Shown in pieces: positions 49,813 through 59,630 of a stretch of DNA of 64,000 bases (its first letter is position 1; every line of letters begins with the position of its first letter). The DNA is taken from positions 620,001 through 684,000 of the forward strand of contig NZ_CP121659.1 of NCBI RefSeq assembly GCF_029714365.1, written 5' to 3'. The position numbers and the translations under genes were made by a program. The notes below the pieces were generated by a model, which was given only the letters and a program-made list of their open reading frames with translations, searched no databases and had not been told where the DNA came from. This DNA is from Sinorhizobium terangae. GTDB lineage: Bacteria > Pseudomonadota > Alphaproteobacteria > Rhizobiales > Rhizobiaceae.

Positions 49813-50475
49813 GTGGAGATCGACGGTGTCAAGTGGAACTATGACCGATTCGAATTGATTGCGGATGGAATCGTTCACGGCATCGGTCTTGCGGCAGCGC
49901 TCTGCGGTGTCACGGCGCTGATTTTCTATGCGACGCTATGGAGCACGTCCGGTCAGCTTGCCGCCGCCTGGATCTACGGTGTCGGGCTCGTCACCACCCT
50001 TTCGGTGTCCTTCCTTTACAATCTCTTCCCGATCTGCCGGTTGAAGTGGCTTTTGCGCCGGTTCGACCATTCCTCGATCTTCCTGCTGATTGCGGCGACC
50101 TATACGCCGTTTCTCCAGCGCGGCTGGGACAACCCGTTCCTTTCCAGAATGCTGATCGGCATCTGGGTCATCGCCGCGCTCGGGGTAGCGATCAAATGTC
50201 TCTTCCCCGGGCGGTTCGACCGGCTTGCGATCCTGCTCTATATGGGCCTGGGCTGGAGCGGCGTGCTCGCCGCCCGGTCGCTTTTATCCACGCTGACAGC
50301 GACGACACTGATCCTGATCCTGATCGGGGGGTTCATTTACTCGACCGGAGTGATCTTTCACGTCTGGGAACGCCTGCGCTTCCAGAACGCCATCTGGCAC
50401 GGCTTTGTCGTCGCAGGTTCGGCGGTACATTATTCGGCGGTCGTGACCTGCTTCAGCGGCACGGCCCTCTCCTGA
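49813..50475 (+). CDS. Hemolysin III / PAQR family membrane protein
   Basis: A 220-residue inner-membrane protein with seven predicted helices. PAQR residues are visible: ELIADGIVHGIGLAAAL (His in helix 1 region), RFDHSSIFLLIAATYTPF (Ser/Asp-His motif) and the C-terminal IWHGFVVAGSAVHYSAVV (His-x3-His-type zinc ligands HGFVVAGSAVH). Distant relatives of adiponectin receptors; a hydrolase-like zinc site is inferred. The start is GTG 49813 behind AGGGAGGA. The upstream in-frame TTG at 49786 lacks an RBS. Confidence 0.9.
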   Translation: MEIDGVKWNYDRFELIADGIVHGIGLAAALCGVTALIFYATLWSTSGQLAAAWIYGVGLVTTLSVSFLYNLFPICRLKWLLRRFDHSSIFLLIAATYTPFLQRGWDNPFLSRMLIGIWVIAALGVAIKCLFPGRFDRLAILLYMGLGWSGVLAARSLLSTLTATTLILILIGGFIYSTGVIFHVWERLRFQNAIWHGFVVAGSAVHYSAVVTCFSGTALS

Positions 50476-50478
50476 CTC

Positions 50479-50979
50479 TCATTCCGGTGCGGGCCGGCAG
50501 CCGTCGGACGGCCTGAGAGCTGCGGCCATGCGCGAGATGATCCCGTCGAAACTCGTCAGCGGGTTCTTGCGATATTGCAGGCGGAAATAGGCGGCACTGC
50601 CGTCGCAAAGGGCGATCGCCCGGGCATAGAACACCTCGCCGTTACGCGCGCCGGAGAAACTGGCCCAGGCAGGCGTCACGCGCGAAAACAGCATTCTCCA
50701 ATCATCCTGTGTCTCAAGGCTGATGCGATCGGCGACATCCGTTTCGAAATCACCATCCGGCGGATGGCTTCCGAACACAGCAAGCGTCGCTCCGTTGTCA
50801 TCCGCATGGAAACTCGCGCCGTCGCCATCGTCGGGCGCGTCCTGGCGAAGCTCGAAACCCGGCGGGATCTCGACGGTGTAGCCGAAGCGAGGATTGGCAT
50901 AGGGGTGCCAGTCGTCCTCCGCGGCTGCGGGGAACGCAAGCCCCGTGGCAAGGGCGAGGGCGAAGAAAGCGCGGCGCAT
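50479..50979 (-). CDS. Putative secreted protein of unknown function
   Basis: A 166-residue protein with a signal peptide (MRRAFFALALATGLAFPAAAE, probable cleavage after AAA). The mature domain reads WHPYANPRFGYTVEIPPGFE and ends with SFDGIISRMAAALRPSDGC. This resembles small periplasmic or surface proteins with a PsbP/MOG1-like beta layout, but I do not assign a family. GAGG before ATG 50979 favours that start; the frame is open further upstream (51093) without support. Convergent with the hemolysin III gene. Confidence 0.75.
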   Translation of the reverse strand: MRRAFFALALATGLAFPAAAEDDWHPYANPRFGYTVEIPPGFELRQDAPDDGDGASFHADDNGATLAVFGSHPPDGDFETDVADRISLETQDDWRMLFSRVTPAWASFSGARNGEVFYARAIALCDGSAAYFRLQYRKNPLTSFDGIISRMAAALRPSDGCRPAPE

Positions 50980-51604
50980 GCGGGGCATCCTCTTGGCTCG
51001 CTTCGATCTGCCGCTCCCTCGTAGCCCGGCCCCGAAGCCCTTGCTATCTGTCCTGCAACAGCAGGAGCGCCGCGTGTTCGACACAACGTACAAAAGCAGC
51101 GCTCGCGCTCATGGCACTGCTTCCGTCTCGCGCTGTCAATCCTCTTCGAAGGTATGGCGTGCCGTCGAAGCAGCAACGCGAAGCTTGTCGCCGAGGGCGG
51201 CCGGGAAACATGGCCGAGATGGCGTCGCGCAGCGCGCAGCGGATTTCGGTCCGCACCATGAAATGCGTGCGATCAACATATTCTTTGATCGTCCGCTCGT
51301 CGATGGGTGCGAAATAGCTCCACCTGAATGGAATTTCGTATCTGAGGAAAAGGATCCCCGGCTGCGACAGGCCCGTATATCGGCGCCGACCGTTTCTCAT
51401 TATTGGGTAAGGCTCGGCAAAGGGGTACTCGGTACCAACTTCGCGCATGACGCGACACTGTAAGATTTGCCTGCGCTTTGCATTGTATTACTGTCGCGCA
51501 ACTCCGATTCGTGCCGATTCACTCTTGAGGCGTAACAGGCCTTATTTTATGTCCGGTGACAATTTGATCGGATGGTCAAAACGGCGAAGGAGCTTGCCAA
51601 GACG
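50980..51604. other. Region upstream of the pha operon, weakly coding
   Basis: About 625 bp between the secreted-protein gene start and phaA. A 134-codon frame on the minus strand (51044-51448) is listed separately at low confidence. The rest should hold the pha promoter; I cannot place it. Confidence 0.4.
51044..51448 (-). CDS. Possible hypothetical protein (weak)
   Basis: 134 codons beginning MREVGTEYPFAEPYPIMRN. The first 85 residues have a protein-like mixture (IPFRWSYFAPIDERTIKEY), while the end is Ser/Ala/Arg-rich like random GC-rich DNA. No RBS precedes the ATG. It could be a small gene, a remnant, or chance. Confidence 0.25.
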   Translation of the reverse strand: MREVGTEYPFAEPYPIMRNGRRRYTGLSQPGILFLRYEIPFRWSYFAPIDERTIKEYVDRTHFMVRTEIRCALRDAISAMFPGRPRRQASRCCFDGTPYLRRGLTARDGSSAMSASAAFVRCVEHAALLLLQDR

Positions 51605-53965
51605 ATGGATATCGCGGCCCTGACATTTCTGGCCCTCGGTCTCCCCTTCGTCGCGGCGCTCGTGGCCCCGGTGCTGACGCGGCTTCTCGGTCACAATGCC
51701 GCCTGGCTCCTGGCTCTCGCGCCGGTCGCGATCTTCGTGCATTTCCTCCACTTCGTTCCGGAAATCGCCGACGGCGAAATTGTCACCGGCGGCTATGCCT
51801 GGATTCCTTCCTTCAACGTCAGTTTCTCCTGGCTGATTGACGGCCTGTCGCTAACCTTCGCACTTTTGATCTCCGGCATCGGGGCGCTGATCGTCCTCTA
51901 TTCGGGCGGTTATCTCAAAGGCCATCCGCATCAGGGCCGGTTTCTTTCCTTCATCCTGATGTTTATGGGCTCCATGCAGGGGCTCGTCCTTTCGGACAGT
52001 TTCCTGATGCTCTTCGTCTTCTGGGAACTGACGTCGATTACGTCCTTCCTGCTGATCGGCTTCGATCACGGCCGCGAGGCCGCACGGCGCGCGGCGCTGC
52101 AGGCATTGGTCGTGACGGGGGGAGGGGGCCTGCTGCTGCTTGCCGGCCTTCTCATCCTCTGGAACGTAAGCGGCATTACCCAGTTCTCTTTGCTTCTTTC
52201 CTTCGGCGCCGAGTTGAAGGAAAGCCCGTTCTATCTCGCAGCACTTCTCCTCGTGCTGGGCGGAACCTTCACCAAGTCTGCGCAGTTTCCGTTTCATTTC
52301 TGGCTGCCGAATGCGATGGAGGCGCCGACGCCGGTTTCGGCCTATCTGCATTCGGCGACGATGGTGAAGGCGGGCGTCTACCTGCTGATGCGGCTCAATC
52401 CGGTGCTCGGAGGCACGCCGGAATGGCAGATCCTGCTGCCATTGTTCGGGGCGGCGACGCTCGTGAGTGGTGCGGCGCTGGCAGTGCGTCAAACCGACCT
52501 CAAGCTGATGCTTGCCTATACGACGATGGCGTCGCTCGGCCTTCTGGTCCTGCTGACGGGCCTTGGTTCGCCGCACGCGATTGAGGCGGCGGCGCTCTAT
52601 CTCGTGGCGCACGCGCTGTTCAAGGGCGCACTCTTCATGGTCGCCGGCATCATCGACCACGAGACCGGCTCACGCGACCTGACGAAGCTCGGCGGGCTTC
52701 GCTCGGCCATGCCGCTGACCTTCGTGATCGCCCTTGCTGCCGCGCTTTCGATGGGCGGTCTGCCGCCCCTTTTCGGCTTCCTCGCCAAGGAAGAAATCTA
52801 CGAAGCGCTGTCCAGCTTCGACCGACGCTCTGTAGTCTTTGCTGCGCTCACCATTCTCGGCAACGCCCTGATGTTTGCCGTCGCTTTCGCCATCGCCTTG
52901 AAGCCGTTCCTCGGATCAAAGGTAGAGACGCCGAGGCGCGCCCACGAGGCGCCGATCCTCCTCTGGCTTGGTCCGGCGGTCCTGGCACTGAAGGGTCTCT
53001 CGATCGCTCTGATGTCCGCCTATGCCCATCGCCTGATTTCTTCGCCGATGTCCTCCGCCATTGCCGGCGAACCGCGAACGGTGACGACTTCGCTGGCACC
53101 GCATATCGGCGCGCCGCTGCTTCTTTCCGCTGTCACCCTGCTGCTGGGCGTCGTCTTCTATCTCAACCTCGACCGTCTCCGCGCAGCCATGACGGTTATC
53201 CTTGCCGATATCGGCTGGGGCCCGGATCGGGGTTTCGACCAATTCATCCGCGGGCTCTTGCGGCTCGCTGTGGCCGTCACGCGCCGCCTGCAAAGCGGCA
53301 AGCTCGATGTCTATATGACCGTCGTCTTCGTGTTGATCGCGGCCGTTCTTCTTGCAACTCCGGTCCATTTTGGAGAACTGCCGCGCGCGCCGTTCTTCGC
53401 TGCGGATGTTCCGGTGCATGAACTTGCGATCATGGCCATTGCGGTCGCTGGCCTTTTCGCCGTCGTGCTGGCGGCCGATCGTCTGACTGCGATCGTCTCG
53501 CTCGGCATCCAGGGCTTTGCCGTCGCGGTTATCTTCTTGCTCTACGGTGCGCCGGACCTCTCCTTCACGCAGTTCATGATCGAGACGCTGTCGGTGGTGG
53601 TGCTGGCACTGGTCATGACCCGGCTGCGACTTTCCCCTTCGGATCGGCGGCCGCTACGCCAGAAGGTTCCCGATTCGATGATCGCGCTCGCTTGCGGGCT
53701 CGGTTTCGGCCTCTTCCTGCTCAAGGCCACGGGCAGGCCGTTCGACGCGACGTTGACGGATTTCTACAATCTCTATTCGAAGTCGATCGCGCACGGAGCC
53801 AATGTCGTCAACGTCATCATCGTCGATTTCCGCGGTACGGACACGCTTGGCGAAATCGCCGTGGTGATGATCACCGGTCTAGCCATCCTCTCGCTCGTGC
53901 GGCTGAGGGCGGGGTCGCTCAAGCGCGGCGCCGATGATCGACAGGATGTGGAGGAACGCGCATGA
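51605..53965 (+). CDS. phaA: Pha/Mrp antiporter subunit A
   Basis: A 786-residue membrane protein, the largest subunit of the Mrp/Pha cation (K+ or Na+)/H+ antiporter complex and a relative of NuoL. About 20 helices. Signatures: [36 protein letters not shown] (conserved Lys residues of the proton path) and [18 protein letters not shown]. The C-terminal MbhE/DUF4040-like extension (about 600-770) includes [25 protein letters not shown]. Start ATG 51605 or 51572 (11 residues longer); neither RBS is strong. Overlaps phaB by four bases (ATGA). First of seven genes needed together. Confidence 0.94.
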   Translation: MDIAALTFLALGLPFVAALVAPVLTRLLGHNAAWLLALAPVAIFVHFLHFVPEIADGEIVTGGYAWIPSFNVSFSWLIDGLSLTFALLISGIGALIVLYSGGYLKGHPHQGRFLSFILMFMGSMQGLVLSDSFLMLFVFWELTSITSFLLIGFDHGREAARRAALQALVVTGGGGLLLLAGLLILWNVSGITQFSLLLSFGAELKESPFYLAALLLVLGGTFTKSAQFPFHFWLPNAMEAPTPVSAYLHSATMVKAGVYLLMRLNPVLGGTPEWQILLPLFGAATLVSGAALAVRQTDLKLMLAYTTMASLGLLVLLTGLGSPHAIEAAALYLVAHALFKGALFMVAGIIDHETGSRDLTKLGGLRSAMPLTFVIALAAALSMGGLPPLFGFLAKEEIYEALSSFDRRSVVFAALTILGNALMFAVAFAIALKPFLGSKVETPRRAHEAPILLWLGPAVLALKGLSIALMSAYAHRLISSPMSSAIAGEPRTVTTSLAPHIGAPLLLSAVTLLLGVVFYLNLDRLRAAMTVILADIGWGPDRGFDQFIRGLLRLAVAVTRRLQSGKLDVYMTVVFVLIAAVLLATPVHFGELPRAPFFAADVPVHELAIMAIAVAGLFAVVLAADRLTAIVSLGIQGFAVAVIFLLYGAPDLSFTQFMIETLSVVVLALVMTRLRLSPSDRRPLRQKVPDSMIALACGLGFGLFLLKATGRPFDATLTDFYNLYSKSIAHGANVVNVIIVDFRGTDTLGEIAVVMITGLAILSLVRLRAGSLKRGADDRQDVEERA

Positions 53966-54381
53966 AATCGGTGATTTTCAAGACCGTCGCGCCGTTCCTG
54001 ACAAGCCTGATGACGCTGTTCTCGATCTTCGTCCTGTTGCGGGGCCATAACGAACCGGGCGGCGGGTTCATCGGCGGATTGATCGCCGTCTCCGCCTTGG
54101 CGATCTACGGCATCGCCCACGGCGTCGAGACTGTCAGGCATGCAATTTACTTCCATCCTATGGCGGTCGCCGGCGCGGGGCTCTTTGCCGCGACGGTCGC
54201 GGGTCTAATTTCGCTCGTCGCGCATGTGCCCTTCATGACCGGCCTGTGGATCTATCCGTCGCTCTTCGGCATCGAGATCCCGCTCTCGACCGTCATGCTC
54301 TTCGATACCGGCGTTTATCTCGTCGTTGTCGGATCGATCAGTTCGATCGCGCTTTCGCTTGAGGAAAGGGGAGGCGAGTAA
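53962..54381 (+). CDS. phaB: Pha/Mrp antiporter subunit B
   Basis: A 139-residue MrpB/MnhB protein with four helices: [39 protein letters not shown] is the diagnostic N-terminus. Stand-alone here, whereas some rhizobial pha clusters have A and B fused. Its ATG overlaps the phaA stop (ATGA), and its stop overlaps the phaC start (TAATG), signs of translational coupling. Confidence 0.95.
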   Translation: MKSVIFKTVAPFLTSLMTLFSIFVLLRGHNEPGGGFIGGLIAVSALAIYGIAHGVETVRHAIYFHPMAVAGAGLFAATVAGLISLVAHVPFMTGLWIYPSLFGIEIPLSTVMLFDTGVYLVVVGSISSIALSLEERGGE

Positions 54382-54758
54382 TGGAGGCCTGGTTTGCATT
54401 GCTTGTCGGCATCTTCTTCGCTGTCGCGGTCTACCTGATGCTGTCGAAGTTCATCATCCGCGTCCTCCTTGGCGTGGCGGTTCTCGGCAACGCCGTCAAC
54501 CTGTTGATCTTTACCGGAGGGCGGCTCACGCGCGATGTGCCGCCGGTCATTGCCGGCGGCACCGACGCGCTGGATGGCCCTGCCGCCAATGCGTTGCCGC
54601 AGGCGCTGATCCTGACGGCGATTGTCATCTCCTTTTCCTTCTTCGCCTTCCTCCTGGTTCTCGCCTGGCGCGCCTATGAGGGCCTGTCGACCGACAACAC
54701 GGACGAGATGCGTGTGGCCGAGCCGGTGAAGGAACCAATGCCGCCGCTTGGATATTGA
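54381..54758 (+). CDS. phaC: Pha/Mrp antiporter subunit C
   Basis: A 125-residue NuoK-like subunit with three helices (about 4-24, 28-50, 70-96): YLMLSKFIIRVLLGVAVLGNAVNLLIFTGG, then ALPQALILTAIVISFSFFAFLL, including the Glu-poor but conserved QALILTAIVI segment. ATG 54381 shares its first base with the phaB stop. It should sit at the PhaA-PhaD interface of the complex. Confidence 0.95.
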   Translation: MEAWFALLVGIFFAVAVYLMLSKFIIRVLLGVAVLGNAVNLLIFTGGRLTRDVPPVIAGGTDALDGPAANALPQALILTAIVISFSFFAFLLVLAWRAYEGLSTDNTDEMRVAEPVKEPMPPLGY

Positions 54759-54765
54759 TCGACCC

Positions 54766-56325
54766 ATGGCTGTTACGACCTCATCCCCCGTCGATCTTTC
54801 CGCCGCGCTCGTTCTCGGCCCGACGGCGTTCGCCGATTGGCTGGTGATACTGCCGGTCGCCTGGTGCTTTGCGATCGGCGCGCTTCTGATCATGTTGCGC
54901 CGCGTGATCGGCCTTCATCCGATCATCGCGGTTGCAGGGCTTGCGGGACTTGTCCTGATCGACGCCTTGCTGCTTGGGCATGTGGCAGCCAAGGGGCCGA
55001 TGACCATGGTCATGGGCCGATGGTTGCCGCCCTTCGGCATTGCCTTCACTGTCGATCTGACGGGTGCGCTCTTCGCACTGGTCGCGGCAATCGTTGCGCT
55101 CGCGGGCGGTATCTATTCGCTCGCCGATATCAACGACGGCGGCAGGCGCTACGGCTTCTATCCGTTCCTGATGCTGCTGATGGCGGGCGTCTCCGGCGCC
55201 TTCCTGACCGGGGACATATTCAACCTCTACGTCTGGTTCGAAGTTCTGCTCATTTCCTCGTTCGGGCTTCTGGTTCTCGGTTCCGAGCCCGAGCAGATCG
55301 ACGGCACGGTGAAGTATGGTTTCCTCAATCTCGTGGCAACGACGCTGTTCCTGGTCGCGACGGGCTATCTCTATGCCGTGTTCGGGACGCTGAACATGGC
55401 CGACATTGCCCGCAAGGCAGAAGGCCTGCGGGGCAGCGCGCCGTTGATGACGCTGACCGCCCTCTATCTGCTCGCCTTCGGAATGAAGGCAGCGGCATTC
55501 CCCGTGAATTTCTGGCTGCCGGCCTCCTATCACACCCCGCGTGTCGTCGTATCGGCGCTTTTTGCCGGCCTGCTCACCAAGGTCGGTATCTACGCGCTGA
55601 TCCGCGTGATGGTCATGCTTTTCCCGGTTGAAAGAGAGGAGCTGAGCTTCGTCATCGCATTGGCGGGAGCCTTGACGATGGTCGTCGGCGTGTTCGGCGC
55701 GCTGGCGCAGACCGACTTCCGCCGCATCCTCGGCTATCTCGTCGTTTCAGGGATCGGGTCGATGCTGGCGGGGATCGCCGTCGGCGGTCCCGGCGGCATC
55801 GGCGGCGCGATCTTCTATGCACTCCATTCGATGGTGGTGATGACCGGCCTCTATTTTGCTGCCGGAATCGCCGCGCGGCTCGGCGGTGACTCTTCCATCG
55901 CGACCGTCTCGGGTCTCTACCGCAAGAACGTTGGATTTGCCGCGCTGACCCTGATGTTGTGCTTCGCCGTTTCCGGGCTGCCGCCCTTTTCCGGCTTCTG
56001 GCCAAAGGTTATGCTCGTGAAGGCGGCGCTCGACATCGGCGCCTGGTGGCTTGCGGCCGCGCTTCTTCTGGCCGGCTTCTGCACGGTGATTGCGACCGGC
56101 CGCCTGTTCCTGCTTGCCTACTGGCGCGACGAGGCTGGCGCGGCCGTCGAGACGGTGCGGCTGCCGTCGGCCGTGTTGGCGCCGCTTGCGGTCCTTGCCC
56201 TCCTTACGCTCGGGATCGGCCTTTACCCGGAGCCGCTGCTGGCGACGATACGGAGTGCAGCCGCGGGGCTTGCCGAGCCGTCGGCCTATCTGAACTCGGT
56301 CTTTCCTGCGGGAGGCCTGCAATGA
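54766..56325 (+). CDS. phaD: Pha/Mrp antiporter subunit D
   Basis: A 519-residue NuoN/NuoM-like subunit with about 14 helices. Conserved proton-path Lys: FGMKAAAFPVNFWLPASYHTPRVVVSALFAGLLTKVGIYAL. The C-terminal FSGLPPFSGFWPKVMLVKAAL is also typical. ATG 54766 (MAVTTSSPVD) lies 7 bp after the phaC stop; a TTG at 54748 inside phaC is a poorer choice. Its last codons overlap the phaE start (ATGA at 56322). Confidence 0.95.
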   Translation: MAVTTSSPVDLSAALVLGPTAFADWLVILPVAWCFAIGALLIMLRRVIGLHPIIAVAGLAGLVLIDALLLGHVAAKGPMTMVMGRWLPPFGIAFTVDLTGALFALVAAIVALAGGIYSLADINDGGRRYGFYPFLMLLMAGVSGAFLTGDIFNLYVWFEVLLISSFGLLVLGSEPEQIDGTVKYGFLNLVATTLFLVATGYLYAVFGTLNMADIARKAEGLRGSAPLMTLTALYLLAFGMKAAAFPVNFWLPASYHTPRVVVSALFAGLLTKVGIYALIRVMVMLFPVEREELSFVIALAGALTMVVGVFGALAQTDFRRILGYLVVSGIGSMLAGIAVGGPGGIGGAIFYALHSMVVMTGLYFAAGIAARLGGDSSIATVSGLYRKNVGFAALTLMLCFAVSGLPPFSGFWPKVMLVKAALDIGAWWLAAALLLAGFCTVIATGRLFLLAYWRDEAGAAVETVRLPSAVLAPLAVLALLTLGIGLYPEPLLATIRSAAAGLAEPSAYLNSVFPAGGLQ

Positions 56326-56813
56326 AGTTCCCTGGAATGAAGTTTCTTGCGATCAACGTGATCTTCACCGTTATCTGGGGCGCCATCAGTTCGAGCTTCA
56401 CGCTCGCAAATCTCGTGCTTGGCTTCCTGGTCGGCGCACTGTCGCTGGCGCTCATTCGGCGTGAGCTGCGGCCGGTGACCTATCCGATCCGGCCTCTGCG
56501 CATGTTGCTTCTCATGCTGCTCTTCTTCAAGGAACTTGCCGTTTCCGCGACCAAGGTCGCCATTCTCGTCATGCAGCCGAGGATGGTGCTGAAGCCCGGC
56601 ATCTTCTCCTATTCGCTGACGCTCAAGAGCGATTTCGAGATCACCCTGCTCGCCAATCTCATCACGCTGACGCCGGGAACCCTTTCGGTCGACGTCTCCG
56701 ACGACCGCAAGACCCTCTATGTCCATGCGCTTGATTGCGCCGACCCCGGCGCGCTTCGACAGGACATCGCGCGCGGCTTCGAGCGCCGAATCCGGGAGGC
56801 CTTTGGATCGTGA
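56322..56813 (+). CDS. phaE: Pha/Mrp antiporter subunit E
   Basis: A 163-residue MrpE/MnhE protein. Two or three N-terminal helices ([54 protein letters not shown]) and a cytoplasmic ferredoxin-like C-terminal domain ([22 protein letters not shown]). Four-base overlap with phaD at its start, and stop/start overlap with phaF (TGATG). Confidence 0.94.
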   Translation: MKFPGMKFLAINVIFTVIWGAISSSFTLANLVLGFLVGALSLALIRRELRPVTYPIRPLRMLLLMLLFFKELAVSATKVAILVMQPRMVLKPGIFSYSLTLKSDFEITLLANLITLTPGTLSVDVSDDRKTLYVHALDCADPGALRQDIARGFERRIREAFGS

Positions 56814-57187
56814 TGGCTCAGACCGTGCTATCCGCAGCGATCGGCTTCGCGCTGGTGCTCCTCTCCGCCGCCCTGTTGCTCACGGTGTTGCGTATTGTCC
56901 GCGGGCCCACCTTGCCGGACCGCGTCCTTGGGCTCGACATGCTGGTGGCGATCGCGATCGGTTTCATCGCCGTGATCGCCATAAAGACCGGCTTCAGCCT
57001 TTACATAGACATCGCCATCGCTTTGGGCCTGGTCGGCTTTCTTGCGACCGTGGCTTTCGCCCGTTTCATCCTGGCGCGCGGACTGGCGCCCGAACAAGCC
57101 GCGGAGGCCGTTTCGGCCAAGAAGATACCCGCGAAGCGCGGCAAGACAGTCCAGTCGGCGCGCCGCAAACGCAGAGGAGCACGGTGA
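56813..57187 (+). CDS. phaF: Pha/Mrp antiporter subunit F
   Basis: A 124-residue MrpF protein with three helices. [34 protein letters not shown] is the family core, and a basic C-terminal tail ([23 protein letters not shown]) is longer than in most homologues. ATG 56813 overlaps the phaE stop. Confidence 0.94.
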   Translation: MAQTVLSAAIGFALVLLSAALLLTVLRIVRGPTLPDRVLGLDMLVAIAIGFIAVIAIKTGFSLYIDIAIALGLVGFLATVAFARFILARGLAPEQAAEAVSAKKIPAKRGKTVQSARRKRRGAR

Positions 57188-57546
57188 TGGAAGCGCAAGT
57201 CAATGCCGCAGTCGAGCTTGGCGTCGCGTTGATCGTCGTTGTCGGCGCCGCCTTCTCGTTGCTGGCGGCTTTGGGGATCGTTCGGTTTCCTGATCTCTAC
57301 ACCCGCATGCATGCCGCTTCGAAAGCGGGAACCATCGGGTCCGGCCTCTTGCTCCTGGCAGCGGGGTTGCATTCCCTTGATGGTGCAATTCTTGTGCGGG
57401 CGCTTGCCGGCTTTGTTTTCTTCGTTCTGACCGCGCCGATCTCTGCCCATCTCTTGGCCAAGGGCGCGCACCAGGCGGGTTACAAACTGACGAAACTGTC
57501 GGTCATAGATCAGCTTCCACAAAAGGAAGAGCCACGTCGGCTTTGA
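57187..57546 (+). CDS. phaG: Pha/Mrp antiporter subunit G
   Basis: A 119-residue MrpG/MnhG protein with three helices: [40 protein letters not shown] is diagnostic, followed by [33 protein letters not shown] 57187 overlaps the phaF stop; GTG 57184 is an alternative. Last gene of the operon. No clear terminator follows, and an AT-rich gap leads to mucR. Confidence 0.94.
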   Translation: MEAQVNAAVELGVALIVVVGAAFSLLAALGIVRFPDLYTRMHAASKAGTIGSGLLLLAAGLHSLDGAILVRALAGFVFFVLTAPISAHLLAKGAHQAGYKLTKLSVIDQLPQKEEPRRL

Positions 57547-57952
57547 TTGACGCCGTTTCTGTCTCTGTATTTCCGAACAATTCCGCGCGCGGGGACAATT
57601 TTAGCAATTTGGAATAAAGTTGCTGCTTTTCCATAAATTTATGTTTGGACTTTTCGGCGATCAGTGTTAATGCAGTAAATGCAAAGTGTCGTCGTGGAAA
57701 ATACTTTGAACTGAAATTCCAGCTTGAGTTGTGAATATTATCCGTTGCTTTGAGGTGTCGATTGTCCTGATGCCTTGGTGGCGGGTTTCGCTATCCCAAT
57801 TCGAGCCTTGATGTTGCGGCAGAACCTTGGTCCCTGCCGCGCAGTTATCGGTCAATTCCAAGGCAGCGGGCGCTGTTCGGCGGCATTTTCGCGAATTCCT
57901 CCCTCTGAAACGCTGTTTCAGATTTGTTGCTGGATTCCGATAGGAGAAAGAA
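57547..57952. promoter_or_regulatory. 406-bp AT-rich region upstream of mucR
   Basis: Unusually AT-rich for the window, with short A/T runs between about 57590 and 57770 and no gene. It should contain the mucR promoter. MucR-family proteins are known to autoregulate by binding AT-rich, poorly conserved sites with T-A steps, which fits this composition. A long 5' leader is possible. Confidence 0.5.
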
Positions 57953-58384
57953 ATGATAGAAACCACGCCCGGCGCGAGCCATGAACTCCTGGTTGAGTTG
58001 ACGGCGGAAATCGTTGCCGCCTATGTAAGCAACCACGTGGTTCCGGTTGCCGAGCTTCCGACACTCATAGCCGATGTTCACTCGGCGCTTAACAACACGA
58101 CGGCTCCTGCACCGGTGGTGGTTCCGGTCGAGAAGCCGAAACCCGCCGTTTCGGTGCGCAAGTCGGTTCAGGATGATCAGATCACCTGCCTTGAATGCGG
58201 CGGCACGTTCAAGTCGCTGAAGCGCCACCTGATGACCCATCACAATCTTTCACCTGAAGAGTATCGCGAAAAGTGGGATCTGCCTGCCGACTATCCCATG
58301 GTGGCGCCCGCCTATGCGGAAGCCCGCTCGCGCCTCGCCAAGGAGATGGGCCTCGGACAGCGTCGCAAGCGTCGCGGCAAGTAA
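57953..58384 (+). CDS. mucR: Ros/MucR zinc-finger transcriptional regulator
   Basis: A 143-residue MucR regulator, in Sinorhizobium a global controller of exopolysaccharide type, motility and nodulation-related genes. The prokaryotic C2H2 finger has Cys79, Cys82, His92 and His97 ([19 protein letters not shown]). The N-terminal segment ([36 protein letters not shown]) mediates oligomerisation. The basic C-terminus flanks the finger (GQRRKRRGK). The sequence is what I recall of MucR in this genus. AGGAG precedes the ATG. Terminator at 58462-58488. Confidence 0.97.
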   Translation: MIETTPGASHELLVELTAEIVAAYVSNHVVPVAELPTLIADVHSALNNTTAPAPVVVPVEKPKPAVSVRKSVQDDQITCLECGGTFKSLKRHLMTHHNLSPEEYREKWDLPADYPMVAPAYAEARSRLAKEMGLGQRRKRRGK

Positions 58385-58461
58385 TCCCGTTCGCCGCTTG
58401 GCCCGGCTAGGCTGAGCGCGCGCAAGCGTGCGCCCAGCGTTTCGTCTTGGAAAGAAGAGTC

Positions 58462-58488
58462 GGGCCGAGCAAGGGTCCGGCCTTTTTG
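58462..58488 (+). terminator. Rho-independent terminator of mucR
   Basis: GGCCG / CGGCC stem (58463-58467 and 58478-58482) followed by TTTTT, about 80 bp after the mucR stop. A second GC-rich hairpin (around 58411-58440, GCGCGC...GCGCCCAGC) lies in between. Confidence 0.6.
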
Positions 58489-58513
58489 CGACAAAGTCTC
58501 CGACCGCGCGGCG

Positions 58514-58936
58514 TCAGGCAGCCAGCCGGACCTCCGCCTCGTTCTTGATCCGCCGGACCATGGAGCGCAGGCCATTGGCGCGCTGCGACGACAGATGCTC
58601 GATGAGGCCGATCTTGCCGAAGACGTCGAGGGCGTCGAGCTGTGCGATTTCGGAAGCGTGCTTGCCGGAATAGAGGGCGAGAACGATCGCCACGAGACCC
58701 CGGACGATATGGGCGTCGGATTCGCCTTCAAAGGTGAGGACGGGGTTCTCCGGATCACCGCTCGTGTGCGTCACAAGCCATACCTGGCTTGCGCAACCCT
58801 GAACCTTGTTCTCGCTCGTCCGCAGGGCCTCCGGCATCTCCGGCAAGCCCTTGCCCAGCTCGATCACGTAACGGTAGCGGTCCTCCCACTCGTCGAGGAA
58901 GGAAAAATCGTCGATGATCTGGTCAAGTGAAGTCAT
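58514..58936 (-). CDS. sufE: Cysteine desulfuration protein SufE
   Basis: A 140-residue SufE that accepts sulfane sulfur from the cysteine desulfurase SufS for Fe-S cluster assembly. The acceptor Cys48 lies in ENKVQGCASQVW. LDEWEDRYRYVIELGKGLPEMPE and the C-terminal LSSQRANGLRSMVRRIKNEA are family signatures. ATG 58936 (MTSLDQIIDDF) agrees with homologues; an upstream in-frame codon at 58993 would add 19 atypical residues. No suf operon is beside it, as is common in rhizobia. Convergent with mucR. Confidence 0.95.
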   Translation of the reverse strand: MTSLDQIIDDFSFLDEWEDRYRYVIELGKGLPEMPEALRTSENKVQGCASQVWLVTHTSGDPENPVLTFEGESDAHIVRGLVAIVLALYSGKHASEIAQLDALDVFGKIGLIEHLSSQRANGLRSMVRRIKNEAEVRLAA

Positions 58937-59204
58937 AGTCCGTCCAATTCTCGGCGCCGCTTCCTGAACTGCGCCTGTCTCGATCCCGCCCATGCCGGCG
59001 TCATCGGGATTTCACCCTTTCATATAGGAGATGCGGGCGGCAATGAGAACAGCCAATACCATTTCGTCCCGCACATCGTCGCACTCTCGTTCCATATCGT
59101 CAAAAAAAGACACCGCGCAGGATGGGCATCCTCGCGGCGGCCGAAACGGAACGGCTAATCAGGCAGTTGAATTGTGCTGACTGCAGGCGTCTGTAGTCCG
59201 ATCG

Positions 59205-59630
59205 TCATTGCGCCACGGCGGCCTTTGGGTCGAGACGCTTCTCGGGAACTGGCGTGCGCTTGAAGATCGGCGCGCTATCGGTCGCTTCTTCATGCGAAGC
59301 ATCCGTGGGCGCCACCGTGCCCGTCATGATCTTGGCATCGGGAACATCGGTCTCGGCGAACTGCGTGTCGAGAAACTCATATGCGATGCGCGCGCCTTCA
59401 CGGGCTCGATGGCCAAGGGCGACGAAGGTCTCGGCACCTTTCTCGCAGACGTCGGGCTTTTGCACGCAGATGGCGCTAACATACCGGAAAGCCTCGCTGG
59501 CCGCCGAAAAGGTATCGCCGATCTCAACCTTCGGTCCGTGCTGAAGCTTCTCCGTGCTCGATGGATCCAGGAACGGCAGGAGTACCAGGACCAGAGAAAA
59601 CCAGAATGCTGCCTTGACGAGAAACCACAT
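59205..59630 (-). CDS. DUF5330 family protein
   Basis: A 141-residue protein with an N-terminal membrane helix (about 3-21, FLVKAAFWFSLVLVLLPFL), then a conserved region with two cysteines (SAICVQKPDVCEKGAETFVALGHRAREGA), which may form a disulfide in the periplasm. This matches DUF5330, a Rhizobiales family of unknown function. The C-terminal 45 residues are disordered-looking. Start ATG 59630. It stands alone between the sufE gene and a long non-coding gap. Confidence 0.85.
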   Translation of the reverse strand: MWFLVKAAFWFSLVLVLLPFLDPSSTEKLQHGPKVEIGDTFSAASEAFRYVSAICVQKPDVCEKGAETFVALGHRAREGARIAYEFLDTQFAETDVPDAKIMTGTVAPTDASHEEATDSAPIFKRTPVPEKRLDPKAAVAQ

